Shown piece after piece: positions 1 through 9,543 of a DNA stretch of 64,000 nucleotides. The number at the start of each line of letters is the position of its first letter. Positions within the stretch are counted from its first letter, which is position 1. The position numbers and the translations under genes are program-made. The notes beneath the pieces are model-generated. The model ran no database searches, had not been told where the DNA came from, and worked only from the letters and a program-made list of their open reading frames with translations. The stretch is from JACCZR01 sp963844805 (lineage in GTDB: Bacteria > Actinomycetota > Thermoleophilia > Solirubrobacterales > Thermoleophilaceae): assembly GCA_963844805.1 (NCBI GenBank), contig CAWJPU010000004.1, positions 1 to 64,000 on the forward strand, in the 5' to 3' direction.

Positions 1-15
1 TGGGGGTCGCTCCGC

Positions 16-681
16 TCACCGCTCATCGCTCGAGCCCGACTCGGCGACTCCACCCCCCGCTCGCTCGCCTGCGATCTGCTGTCGAAAGCGGGCGTCGTCG
101 GCTTCGACCTCGCGCGCGAGCTCGAGCACCTGCTCCACCTCGCCCTCGGGGATCAGGACGGCGCCCGACGAGTCGGCGAACACGTAGGTGCCGGGCACGA
201 CCCCGACCCCGCCGAGCACCACGGGGACGTTTGCTTGGAAAGGGGTCACCTCACCTCCGCCCCAGCGCGTCGTCTCGCCGGCGCAGTAGGTAGCGAAGTC
301 ATAGCCGGCGAGCTCATCGAAGTCGCGCAGGCGGCCGTCGGTGAGGATTCCGGCGAGGCCGTGTTCCTGAACACGCAGCAGCTTGGTGCCGCCACCCATC
401 GACGTCTCGGTGTAGCCGTTGCTCGCGAGCACCAGCACCTTGCCCGACCCGTCAGCTCCGATCGCCTCGTAGAACAGGTTCGCGAGGTTGAAGCGCTCGG
501 GATCGAGCGCCGCGGAACAGCTCGGAAAGTAGGAGACCGTGACCGCCGGGCCGAAGAGCACGCGGCCGGGCGTGGGCGTGACGAGGTCCAGGAGGTGGCA
601 GCGGTGGCGATGCAGGCGCCCCATGGCGTCGACGAGGTCGGCGCACTTGAGCGCTTTCACGTCAGCTTCGGCCGGAGCCAT
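16..681 (-). CDS. RraA-like protein (HMG aldolase / RraA fold)
   Basis: A 221-residue protein of the RraA family, which includes the regulator RraA and 4-hydroxy-4-methyl-2-oxoglutarate / oxaloacetate aldolases. The signature region reads GILTDGRLRDFDEL (about residues 135-148); in class II HMG/CHA aldolases the equivalent Arg-Asp pair binds substrate and the divalent metal. An upstream glycine-rich segment (SMGGGTKLL) matches the family's loop. It is one uninterrupted frame with a start ATG at 681 and is followed upstream by the DipZ-like gene on the same strand, 31 bp away, so co-transcription is possible. Catalytic activity versus a regulatory role cannot be decided from sequence. Confidence 0.85.
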   Translation of the reverse strand: MAPAEADVKALKCADLVDAMGRLHRHRCHLLDLVTPTPGRVLFGPAVTVSYFPSCSAALDPERFNLANLFYEAIGADGSGKVLVLASNGYTETSMGGGTKLLRVQEHGLAGILTDGRLRDFDELAGYDFATYCAGETTRWGGGEVTPFQANVPVVLGGVGVVPGTYVFADSSGAVLIPEGEVEQVLELAREVEADDARFRQQIAGERAGGGVAESGSSDER

Positions 682-712
682 GCGTAGCTCGATCCCTACG
701 ACCGCTCACCAC

Positions 713-1608
713 TCAGCCGAACGTGAATGCGTACGCCTCGGCGCCGGGCTCGAGGAAGGTGATCTCCAGCGTCCGCTCGCGGACCGCGTCGTGCTCGCGG
801 ACGAGCTGGTACAGGCGGCCGTCCCGGAGCAGGCCGTTCCCGTCCTCGTCGATGTCCACGCCGTGTGACGGGCCCGGGGCCTCGCCGTCGAGGAGCACGC
901 GGAAGGGAATCGGCTCTCGCGCTCCGGGCGACAGCACGAGATGCGCGTCGCGCGCGTGGAAGCGATAGGCGATGCTCCCGCCGGCCTGGTCGAGCACGAC
1001 GCTCTCAGGTCCGAGCGTCCACTCGCCGGCTAGGGCCCAATGGTTAGGCGGCAGGCGCTCCGGGCTCTGACGCGAACCGCTCGCCGCGTGCGGAGCCGAG
1101 ATACGTCTCCGGCGTACGCAGGTGGTCCCAGTCGGCCTCCGCCTCAACGCCGAGCCCTTCGGCGGAGACGAGCTCGCGCTCGACGCCGAGCAGACGCTGG
1201 ATGACGCGCTCCGATTCCTCGTAGCGTCCTTCGCCGAAGTGCTGATCGCGGATGGTGCCGTCCGCGTCGACGAAGTAGAGCGCCGGCCAGTAGTGGTTGT
1301 CGAAGGCGCTCCAGATCTCATAGTCGTTGTCGACCGCGACCGGGTAGTCGATCGCTCGCTCCTTCGTCGCCTGCCGCACGAGGTCGATCTCGTGCTCGAA
1401 CGAGAACTCCGGGCGTGTGGACTCCGATCACGACCAACCCGTCGTCTCGGTAGGCCTGCGACCACGCGCGGACGTACGGCTCTTGGCGCAGCCAGTTGAT
1501 GCACGTCAGCGTCCAGAAGTTCACTAGGACGACGCGGCCGCGCAGCTCGGCGGGGCCGAGCGGCTCGGAGTTGAGCCACTCGGTCGCCCCGTCGAGCGAG
1601 GGCATCAT
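713..1608 (-). CDS. DipZ-like thioredoxin-fold (TlpA-type) protein, frameshifted
   Basis: Three frames together give one protein of about 295 residues. The N-terminal part contains VNFWTLTCINWLRQEPYVRA, the single-cysteine thioredoxin-like motif of the C-terminal half of DipZ proteins, followed by GLVVIGVHTP. The middle frame has YFVDADGTIRDQHFGEGRYEE, the usual TlpA/DipZ beta-hairpin. The C-terminal frame (LAGEWTLGPESVVLD ... ITFLEPGAEAYAFTFG) is the beta-sandwich tail found in DipZ-type proteins. Breaks lie near 1420 and 1090. The start is placed at tandem ATGs at 1608 because sequence upstream belongs to the epoxide hydrolase. No CcdA-like membrane half is present, so it is a stand-alone soluble version. 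A redox role is inferred from the family. Confidence 0.7.
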
Positions 1609-1627
1609 GCCGCCGTCATGGAGACCG

Positions 1628-2847
1628 TCATCGTAGCCGGAGCGACCGGAACGCCGCGCGGAGCTCCGTCCGCGAAGAGTCTGCGGCTGCTCCCAGGCGG
1701 CGAAGTGGCCGCCCTTGTCGACCTTGTTGAAGTAGATGAGGTTGGGGTAGGCCCGCTCGGCCCAACTCCGCGGCGCTTCATACTGCTCGCCGGGAAAGAC
1801 GGTCACGGCAACGGGGATGGAGACGCCCTTGGCGTTGAAGAAGCCACCCTTGTATTCCCAATAGAGGCGAGACGCAGAGACGCCGGTCTTGGTGAGCCAG
1901 TAGAGCGTGATGTTGTCGAGGATCTCGTCGCGCGTCAGTTCGCCCGTGGCGCTCGTGGTCCGGTCCAGGGCCGAGACCACCGCCGCGGCCGGCTGGCCGT
2001 CAGCATCGTTGTGGTCGAGAAGCCAAGCGGCCAGGCCGACGGGTGAGTCCGCGATGCCGTACAGGGTCTGGGGGCGGGCGGCCATCATCTTCGCGTACTC
2101 GACTTGCTCGTACGTGCGGATCAGCTGCTCGTAGGCCCGCCGTTCTTCCGCTGAGAGTTCGGGCGGCGGCGGGTCGCCGGCAAGGGAAGCCTCGTCGACA
2201 TCAGCGGGGACGATGCCAGGCATGTTGGTGTGGATGGCGAGCAATCCCTCAGGGGCCTGCAAGCCCATCTGGTCGACGACGAACGCACCCCAGTCCCCGC
2301 CTTGGGCGACGTAGCGGCTGTAGCCGAGGCGTTTCATGAGCTCGTCCCAGGCTCGGCCCATACGCTCGGGGCCCCAGCCGGTGCCCGTAGGCTTGCCCGA
2401 GAACCCGTAGCCCGGCATCGATGGAACCACCACGTGGAAGGCGTCTTCCGCGCTCGCCCCGTGGGCCGTCGGGTCGGTGAGCCGATCGATGATCTTCAGC
2501 TGCTCGATGATCGAGCCCGGCCATCCGTGATTGACGACGAGCGGCAGCGCGTCTTCATGTTCCGACCGGACGTGAATGAAATGGATGTCCAGCCCATCGA
2601 TCTCGGTCATGAACTGCGGTAGGGCGTTTAGCTCCGCCTCGCACCTGCGCCAGTCGTAGTCCGTCATCCAGTGGCGCGCGAGCTTCTGGATCATGGCGAG
2701 CGGCACGCCCTGGGATTCATCCGCGACGGTTTCTCTCTCGGGCCAATTCGTGGCCGCGATGCGTCGACGAAGGTCCTCCAACGCGTCGTCCGGAACCTCG
2801 ACCTGGAATGGGCGGACGTCGATGGCGGTCTCGACGGCGCTACTCAT
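1628..2847 (-). CDS. Epoxide hydrolase, EHN-domain alpha/beta hydrolase (copy A)
   Basis: About 400 residues. The N-terminal EHN domain (RPFQVEVPDDALEDLRRR) is followed by an alpha/beta hydrolase core with oxyanion-hole motif HGWPGS, nucleophile motif GGDWG and C-terminal GGHFAAWEQP carrying the catalytic His. This is the microsomal-type epoxide hydrolase arrangement, which opens epoxides to diols through an Asp ester. The frame shifts within the last 20 codons, and the expected ending RAAFRSLRLR plus stop at 1628 is read one frame over. The start ATG at 2847 overlaps the stop of copy B (TGATG), so the two genes are translationally coupled. The two copies are clearly paralogous, suggesting tandem duplication. 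Confidence 0.85.
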
Positions 2848-4092
2848 CACGAGCCGCCGTTACGCAGCGACCGGAATGCGGCTCCCACCTCCGTGGCGAA
2901 CAGCTCGGGCTCCTCCCAGGCGGCGAAGTGGCCGCCCCTTTCTGCCTTGTTGAAGTAGGTGAGGCTGGGGTACGACTGCTCGACCCAGCTGCGCGGGGCC
3001 TGCCAGATCTCGCCGGGGAACGTGGTGAAGCCGACCGGGAGCGAGACCGGCGGAGGAGCTTCGCCGGACGCAAGAGCTGCGGCCTGCGCGCGTCCGTCCT
3101 CCCAGTACGACCGGGCCGCCGAGGCGCCGGTGCCGGTCAGCCAGTAGAGCGTGATGTTGTCGAGGATGTGATCCCGAGTGAGATTGCCGGACGGCTGTCC
3201 CGTCGACGAAGGCGCTGGAGATCTTGTAGTAGGAGTCCGTGTCGTGGTCGAGCAGCCACGCCGCCAGGGCGACGGGTGAATCCAGCTGCGCGTAGCCGAT
3301 CGTCTGCGGCCGCGTGGCCATCTCCAGGAAGTAGCCGAAGCCGTCCGTCTTGAACGTTTCGACTGCGTCGAGCGCCGCGCGTTCCTCCTCGGATTCCGAC
3401 GGCAGGGGGTCGGGGCCAAGGACCGTCACCAGCAAGTTCACATGGATGCCCAGCAGCCCCTCGGGTGCCTGGCGGCCCATCGCGTCGGTGACGGCGGCGC
3501 CCACGTCGCCACCCTGGGCGACGTAGCGGGTATAGCCCAGGCGGCGCATCAGCTCCGCCCACGCCACCGCGACGTGGCCGGCGTTCCAGCCGAGCTCGGT
3601 CGGCTCGCCGGAGAAGCCGTAGCCCGGCAGGGACGGCAGCACCAGGTGAAACGCGTCCTCGGCGCGTCCGCCGTGCGCGGTCGGGTCTGTGAGCGGGCCG
3701 ACTACCTCGAGCAGCTCGATGACCGAGCCGGGCCAGCCGTGCGTCAGGATCAGCGGCATCGCGTCCTCGTGCCGCGACCTCACGTGGATGAAGTGGATCT
3801 CGGCCCCGTCGATCTCGGTCGTGAACTGCGGCAGCGCGTTGAGCTTCGCCTCGGCCTTGCGCCAGTCGTAGTCGGTGGCCCAGTAGCGAGCTAGCTCTTG
3901 CATCGTCGCCAGCTGCACGCCTTGGGACCGATCTGACACGAGCTCTTCGCTGGGCCACCGCGTCGCGGCGACCCGGCGGCGGAGGTCGTCCAGGTCCTCC
4001 TGCGGAACATCTACGTCATAGGGGCGGATTGCGCCGTTTTCGGCCTCCGCCTTACCGGCGGCGGGCGCTGGGGTCAACGCGGACGGTTCCAT
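2847..4092 (-). CDS. Epoxide hydrolase, EHN-domain alpha/beta hydrolase (copy B), frameshifted
   Basis: About 415 residues across one frameshift near 3195. The EHN domain (RPYDVDVPQEDLDDLRRR) is followed by HGWPGS, nucleophile motif GGDVG (Trp of copy A replaced by Val) and GGHFAAWEEPELFA with the catalytic His. The start is the ATG at 4092, preceded at about 8 bases by a good ribosome binding site (AGGAG); the frame upstream of it is low-quality sequence. A 30-residue Ala/Glu-rich leader precedes the EHN domain. It ends NGGS at 2847, overlapping the start of copy A. The pair probably acts on different epoxides; substrates are unknown. Confidence 0.82.
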
Positions 4093-4472
4093 CTGCTGCT
4101 CCTGACTTCCGAGATGCGGGCCTGTGAAGGCCTCGCTCGATTGCGGGGCGCAGACGGGGGGTGGAAACACTCGGCGCCAGCGCGCCAAGCCGAACCTACC
4201 CCCCGGACGGGGGACGGGTCAAGGGCAGCGTCCTGGTCCGCGGTGCGGGCGGCAAGACGTCACCGTGGACGGCCGCGGCGACGAGGGGTGCGGGCCGAAT
4301 GGCCAGCATCCGGGTGCGGCGGCGCGGGTCACCGGCCGCGGCAGCCTCGGCGCCGTAGCGGCGGTGGTGGCCGAGCGTGACCGTTTGGATCGTGCATTGG
4401 GACTGCTCGCAGACCCATTTGGGACTCCCCCCGAGCCCTCCAACGCGAAAGGCGCGCATCTGCCTTTCTCAG
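4093..4472. other. Intergenic region with no recognised gene
   Basis: Between the promoter side of the epoxide hydrolase operon and the left repeat of the integrated element. Short open frames occur on both strands, but none has family-like residues or a plausible ribosome binding site. A short C6/G5 imperfect inverted repeat lies near 4200-4216. The epoxide hydrolase promoter presumably lies at the left end, but I could not assign -35/-10 boxes. Confidence 0.5.
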
Positions 4473-4516
<44 letters not shown>

Positions 4517-4680
4517 GTACGTCGAGCTCGCCGTTAGCTGGGGTTTTCGGGCTCGCGCCCTTGTTCCGCCCTTGACCCGTGAGCCGCCGAGACCTCCCGA
4601 CCAATAGAAAAAGGCGGTCCCTCCAAACGTGCCAAGGGTCCGCCTGAAAGTCCCGCCGGATCCCTCTACCCGGATCGGGC

Positions 4681-5061
4681 CTAGGTAGCCGTGGCCTCCG
4701 GCTCCAGCACAAAAATCTCGACCTGGAGATCGGGGTCTTGATGGCTAGCGCTCATGAAGGCGTGGACTCGCCGGCGGGTCAGCCGCTCCAGCGCAGCGGT
4801 GAACCGGCCCTCCATGGTGTCCGAGAAGGAGTGGCGCGCTGTGCGGACCTCTAGCCACTTGCCGTCCTCGAACAAGGTGGTCTCGGCGCGGGTGTAACCG
4901 CCCCGGAGGAGCACCGTGACCACGTCGTCCTCCATGTAGGTCCGGCACTTCGTCGGACCCTTGCCGCCGTGGTCTTTCAGGAGCTGGACGAAGGTCGAGG
5001 AAATCTCTCCCGAGAGTTCACCGGACTTGGCTCCGTGCGTACCGACGTCGTGCGGTGGCAC
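4681..5061 (-). CDS. DUF2294 / MpsC-like protein (copy 1)
   Basis: About 126 residues if a GTG at 5061 is used; the frame is open further upstream to 5265, but that part lacks family features. Family hallmarks are GKGPTKCRTYMEDD near the N-terminus, a central segment with VTVLLRGGYTRAE, and the C-terminal RRVHAFMSASHQDPDLQ followed by VEIFVLEP. DUF2294 includes MpsC, a component of a cation-translocating, membrane-potential-generating system in Staphylococcus aureus; most members have unknown roles. No MpsA/MpsB-like gene is nearby. It sits inside the tRNA-bounded element and is paralogous to the gene at 5994-6383. Confidence 0.75.
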   Translation of the reverse strand: MPPHDVGTHGAKSGELSGEISSTFVQLLKDHGGKGPTKCRTYMEDDVVTVLLRGGYTRAETTLFEDGKWLEVRTARHSFSDTMEGRFTAALERLTRRRVHAFMSASHQDPDLQVEIFVLEPEATAT

Positions 5062-5993
5062 ACCGGCAATGCTAAGCGGCACAGCGTGGACCTTCAACCG
5101 CGCGAAAGCTTGGGTTTCTCCGGCCTTGGATGGGCGGACGCGGGGCTGCCAAGCCGCCGCAAAGACGGGCTGACATCCCCGGCCCCGAAGTACCCGGCCG
5201 GGCAGACCTAACGCCCTAGTGGCCAGGGACTGCGGATGCCCGGTACCCGACCCGGCGCACAACACGATCGCGTTCTCCTTTGGCTACTTGGTCACCTACT
5301 CGTGCACGCGTCCCGATGGCGTGAGAGTCATCAAGGCGCTCGACCGCTTCGAGATCTCGCTGACCCCAGGCCCGATGAATCCTCACACGAGAATCCTCGG
5401 TCTGAAGGCGGCCGCCCCGAGCACGATCGCCGCGCAGAAGGCCGAGCTGGCCAAGCTCACGGCGGGAGCCAGAGCCGGGCGACGCGCGAGCCGATCCGGA
5501 TCGAGGCCTTCGCGGCGTGATCTTCCTGGACGCCACCAACGGGGTGCTGCCCGGCCAGGAGCGGAGTGGGGCTGCGGTCGCTGCAGGTCCTCCCGGGACG
5601 ACCTGCTCCGCTCCGCAAGGCTCCCGTCGGTAGTCGTCGGGCCTAAGTGCTGACCGGCTCCAGGTAGAAGACCTCGCTGGAGATGTCGTGGTGGGTCTCG
5701 CAGCTCGGCGCGAGAAAGACCCGTGAGACGCCCCGGGGCTGCGGCCCCGGCAGTTGCGGCGCGCAGCGAGGGCGGCATCCACGTTGTTACCGTCCCCTCG
5801 GCCCTGCTGCTCGGCAGGCGACCCGCCAGCAGACGACTCTCGTTCTCAAGGCTTCGCGGCGCAGGTCAGGTCAGGAGTTTTTTTGGACCCGCGCCGGATG
5901 GCTGGTAGGGAGTCTTCTGAGCGGTGGGGCTCCAAGCGAGCTGCGCGGTCCCTAGCCCAATGCTCACCCTGCGGACCTTGGGACCGGTCCCAG
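5062..5993. other. Element interior with no confirmed gene; one coding-like fragment on the plus strand
   Basis: The only stretch that looks protein-like is on the plus strand from about 5260 to 5520 (phrases such as GYLVTYSCTRPDGVRVIKAL and ISLTPGPMNPHTRILGLK). It shifts frame near 5480 and ends in EPIRIEAFAA at a stop near 5520. I do not recognise the family. The remainder holds short frames without family features. It is best read as decayed cargo of the element. Confidence 0.4.
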
Positions 5994-6383
5994 CTACGCC
6001 TCCGCGACGTCCTCGTCCGCCTCCTCAAGGGAGGCCACGTCGGTCCGTTCCTCGGCGAGGAGGAAAATCTCGACGGCGATGTCGTTCTCCAGGTCGGTCT
6101 CGCTGATGAACGAGCGCACCTTGCGTCCCGTGGCCTGCTCCACGAGCGTCTTGAACTGGTCGGCCATGACCATCTGAAACTCGCGCCGGATCTCCTGAAT
6201 GCCTCCGGACTGCCCTTGGTCGATGAGCGTCTGCTCGGCAGGAGTGAAGGTCTCCTCCAACACCACGACCACCGCGTCACCGTCCGCGTGCACCTTCGCC
6301 TTGGTGGGGCCGCGACCGTAGTACTTGCTGTGGAGGCTGACGAAACCCGAGGCGATGTGCGAGCGGGCGCTTCCGGTCAGCAT
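5994..6383 (-). CDS. DUF2294 / MpsC-like protein (copy 2)
   Basis: A complete 129-residue frame. It matches copy 1 and the family at YYGRGPTKAKVHADGD near the N-terminus, VVVVLEETFTPAEQTLIDQG in the centre, and TGRKVRSFISETDLENDIAV then EIFLLAEE at the C-terminus. The ATG at 6383 overlaps the stop of the upstream small gene (6377-6646), so translation is probably coupled. DUF2294 proteins are small and soluble; the only functional precedent is MpsC. Two diverged copies inside one small element are unusual. The biochemical role is unknown. Confidence 0.8.
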   Translation of the reverse strand: MLTGSARSHIASGFVSLHSKYYGRGPTKAKVHADGDAVVVVLEETFTPAEQTLIDQGQSGGIQEIRREFQMVMADQFKTLVEQATGRKVRSFISETDLENDIAVEIFLLAEERTDVASLEEADEDVAEA

Positions 6384-6646
6384 GGGCGCCTAACTCGCGT
6401 CCGGTCCTTCTGCTGCGTCAGCAGTTCGAACGGTCCCGCGTTGAGCCCTCGGTACTCATCGCCACCGACCCAGTTCACCCAGGCCCGACGCTCTCTGACC
6501 TCCTGCCCGGCAGCGCGAAGACGGGAGTAAGAGCTGAACTCGCTCGAGGTTCCGATGGCAGCTTCGAACAGGCCGCGTACCCGGTCCTGCTCGGCTGTCG
6601 CCACTTCCAGGCGCCGGGTCGCGCTATCGCGCTCCTTGCGTCCCAT
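6377..6646 (-). CDS. Small hypothetical protein coupled to DUF2294
   Basis: An 89-residue frame starting with ATG at 6646 (MGRKERDSATRRLEVATAEQ). It is charged and probably helical in its N-terminal half, with a Trp-containing centre (RAWVNWVGGDE). It is preceded at about 10-15 bases by a GGGAAGG stretch that may serve as a ribosome binding site. Its stop overlaps the start codon of the DUF2294 gene at 6383, which supports it being real. I do not recognise a family. No signal peptide or membrane segment is evident. Confidence 0.5.
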   Translation of the reverse strand: MGRKERDSATRRLEVATAEQDRVRGLFEAAIGTSSEFSSYSRLRAAGQEVRERRAWVNWVGGDEYRGLNAGPFELLTQQKDRTRVRRPC

Positions 6647-7078
6647 GGTTCTCAACCTTCCCGTCCCTCTGTAGGGGTCGCGCGAAAGGAAGAGAGAGTG
6701 AAACCCAGCGAGCGATGAACCGGGCCGGCCCCGCGGGTCTCGATCATTGTCCCCAGGCTCCGCGCCTCCGCGCCTTTGCGCTTCGGTGGCTTCCGGGCCC
6801 GGGGCTGAAGTCATCCCCGCAGGGTCAGCTCTGCTACCCACACTAGTCCTTTCCTGAAGGACCGCGTCGCTCGCGCAAGTGTCCGACCCCGAGGGGAGGG
6901 CTTCCGGCTGGCGAGGGCCGCTCGGTTATAAGTGCTCTTACCTGGGCGCACGAGGGGAGCCGCGCGATGTCCGAGGGAAGCCGCAGTCAGAGGGGCCGAG
7001 AGCCTAGAGCGACTACGACCAAGCTCCGGAACGACCGTTATCAAGCGCTCGTTTCCGTGGCGCCCTTGTGTCGCAACC
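6647..7078. other. Element interior with no recognised gene
   Basis: Between the small gene and the integrase fragment. Open frames exist on both strands but show only arginine/serine-rich shadow-like sequence. I see no family motifs, terminator or tRNA here. Confidence 0.45.
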
Positions 7079-7347
7079 TCAGAGCCACGGCTCCGGGAAG
7101 AGGTGCCGTAGCGGTCGAGCATGATGGTGATCGACGAGTGGTCCATGAACGTCGAGAAAGCCTTGGCGTTCACGCCCGCGGCGATTACCAGCGACGCGAA
7201 CGTGTGGCGGCAATCATGCAGGCCGATCGGCCTCAGCTCGGCCACCTTCCGGATGCCCTCGGCCCGCTGGCTGACCGCCTGGTTCGAGAAGGCTCGCCAG
7301 CGCGTCGTCGACGGAACTGCTTGACCGGGTCCAGTCGTCACTGGCAA
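7079..7347 (-). pseudogene. Tyrosine recombinase (phage-type integrase) C-terminal fragment
   Basis: Only about the last 90 residues of an integrase remain. The catalytic-domain motifs are clear: HDCRHTF (box II H-x-x-R), FMDHSS (second His) and LDRYG with the nucleophile Tyr. After one frameshift at 7105 the reading continues as the common ending DRYGHLFP and stops near 7079. The N-terminal DNA-binding and core-binding domains and the first catalytic Arg are missing, so it cannot be an active recombinase. It lies about 200 bp inside the tRNA-fMet end of the element, where such integrases normally sit. Confidence 0.8.
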
Positions 7348-7510
7348 ACCTCGCTGCGGCTGCTGTCGCCCCCGGAAATGGCGCGACTCTCAGCGGCCGC
7401 CTGCGGATTGGGCTCATCGAGAGCAGTGGCCAATCGGCTCTCGTTGAGCTCCGGCGCCGGGGTGAGGATTTCACCTCAACGGCCGGCGCAGCGCGACGGC
7501 CCCACAACGA

Positions 7511-7538
7511 CGAAACCCCCGCGCGTGCGGGGGCTTCG
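7511..7538 (-). terminator. Hairpin downstream of tRNA-fMet
   Basis: An inverted repeat, read on the minus strand as CGAAGCCCCCGC, a 4-base loop, then GCGGGGGTTTCG, placed 5 bases after the tRNA 3' end. It is probably the tRNA transcription terminator; the T-run after the stem is weak. Confidence 0.6.
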
Positions 7539-7542
7539 TGCA

Positions 7543-7616
<74 letters not shown>

Positions 7617-7778
7617 GCGTAGGCGGGATTCTAGCTGGCTCCGCCGAAACTGAACACCCGGTTGCCTCGGCGACAGCGGCACAGGGCAAGCTGACCGCGC
7701 GGGCCCTCCGGCGCCACCCAGCGGGCCCGCTTGTCCGGGTTATGCTCGGCCGGTGCCGCACGTGAAGGTCTCCCGGCC

Positions 7779-9475
7779 GTGGTGACACCCGAGGAAGTGG
7801 GCGGTGTCGCCGTCTTCGCGGATCTCGACTCGAGCGCCTGCGAGCGGCTGTCGCGGGCCGCGGCCGACATCACCCTGGCCGCCGGCGAGTACGCCGCCCA
7901 CGAGGGCGACGAGCGCGCGCTGTTCGCCGTCCTCGACGGCCGGATCGAGCCGGTCAAGCTGGTCGACGGCGTCGAGCGGGTGGTCGGCGAGCGGCTACCG
8001 GGCGAGATCTTCGGCGAGGTGCCGATCGCCCTGGGCACCGTCTTCCCGGTCGGCTTCCGGGCCGCCGAGCGGTCCCGGCTGATGCGCGTCGAGCCGCACG
8101 ACTACCACGCCATCGCCTCGGTCGAGCCCGACGTCGCGAAGGAGATCGGCCGGCTCGCCGGCCACCGCATGAGCGGCTCGCGCGGCCTCCAGGGAATCGC
8201 CGCCGACCCTCCCCCGCCCCGCGCGATCGTGGTCGGCCACCGCTGGGACAACTCGTGTACCGAGTTGCGGCGCTTTCTCGACCGCAACCAGGTGAACTTC
8301 AAGTGGCTGCCGCCGGACGCCCCGGAGGCCGAGGAGATATGGGAGGGCCCGCTGCCCGCCGATGCCGACCTGCCGACGATCCGGGTGATCGACGGGAAGA
8401 CGGTGGTCCGCCCGCAGCCGCGCCGGGTCGCCGACCTGCTGGGCATCGGCACCGAGGCCGAGGCGGCCGAGTACGACACGCTGATCGTGGGCGCCGGGCC
8501 GGCCGGCCTCGCGGCCGCGGTGTACGGCGCCTCCGAGGGACTGCGCACGATCGTCGTCGAGCGCCAGGCGCCGGGCGGGCAGGCCGGCACCTCGTCCCAG
8601 ATCGAGAACTACCTGGGCTTCCCGTCCGGGGTCTCGGGCGACGAGCTGGGCAGCCGCGCGCTGCAGCAGGCGCGCCGGCTGGGCGCGGAGATCCTCGTGA
8701 CCCGCTCCATCGAGCGCTCGATCCCGCCACCCGCCAGGTGCACCTCGACGGCGGCGACGTGATCCGCGCCCGGACGATCATCCTCGCCTGCGGCGTGGCC
8801 TGGCGGCAGATGGCGATCGAGGGCTTCGACCGCCTGGCCGGCAAGGGCATCTCCTACGGAGCGGCCCGCAGCGACGCGCCCAACACCCACGGTCTCGACG
8901 TCCACATCGTCGGCGCGGGCAACTCCGCGGGGCAAGCCGCGCTGGCCTTCTCCACCCACGCCCGCAGCGTCACGATCCTGTGCCGCGGCGAGCGGCTGGA
9001 GAAGAGCATGTCGCGCTACCTGATCGACCAGCTCGCAGCCCGCTCGAACATCCGCACCCGAGTCAACAGCGAGGTCACGTGCGCCCACGGCGAGGTCTCG
9101 CTCGAGGCAATCGACGTCCACGACTCCTCGACCGACGAGACCACCCGGCTCGAATCCGGCGGCCTGTTCATCTTCATCGGGGCCGACGCCGAGACCGGCT
9201 GGCTACCGGATGAGATCGCGCTCGACGAGCGGGGCTACGTGCTGGCGGGCTCGGACATGCGGGACGGTGACCACTGGACGCTCGACCGCGACCCCTACCT
9301 GCTCGAGACCAGCGTCCCCGGCATCCTCGCCTGCGGCGACGTCCGCTTCGGCTCGATGAAGCGCGTCGCCGCGGCGGTCGGCGAGGGCAGCATGGCGATC
9401 GCGTTCGTGCACCAGTACCTCAGGGAGGCCGAGACCGCGCAGCCTGTCGCGTCTAGCTCAGGATCAGCGCGATGA
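7779..9475 (+). CDS. cNMP-binding / Trx-fold / flavin NAD(P)H oxidoreductase fusion, frameshifted
   Basis: About 565 residues in three parts. Residues 1-135 form a cyclic-nucleotide-binding beta-barrel (GDERALFAVLDG, GEIFGEVPIAL). Residues 150-230 are a thioredoxin-fold spacer (CTELRRFLDRNQVNF). The rest is a thioredoxin-reductase-type flavoprotein with FAD site VGAGPAGLAAAVYGASEG, NADP site VGAGNSAGQAALAF and C-terminal GILACGDVRFGSMKRVA. The redox CxxC of thioredoxin reductase is absent (YGAARSDAP in its place), so it is not a classical TrxR. The frame shifts near 8735. The start is one of two tandem GTGs at 7779; a TTG at 7731 is also open. The nucleotide ligand is unknown. Confidence 0.82.
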
Positions 9476-9543
9476 AGATCACAGGCGCGGCGCTGTAGGC
9501 GAGCCACTTGGGCGGCTCGGAGGTCTTTGAGGTGAGGTAGGCC

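Noticed and set aside
1318..2850. A 510-residue epoxide hydrolase-thioredoxin fusion protein
   Set aside because: The hydrolase's expected C-terminus and stop are found one frame over at 1628, and the thioredoxin-like gene has its own tandem ATGs at 1608.
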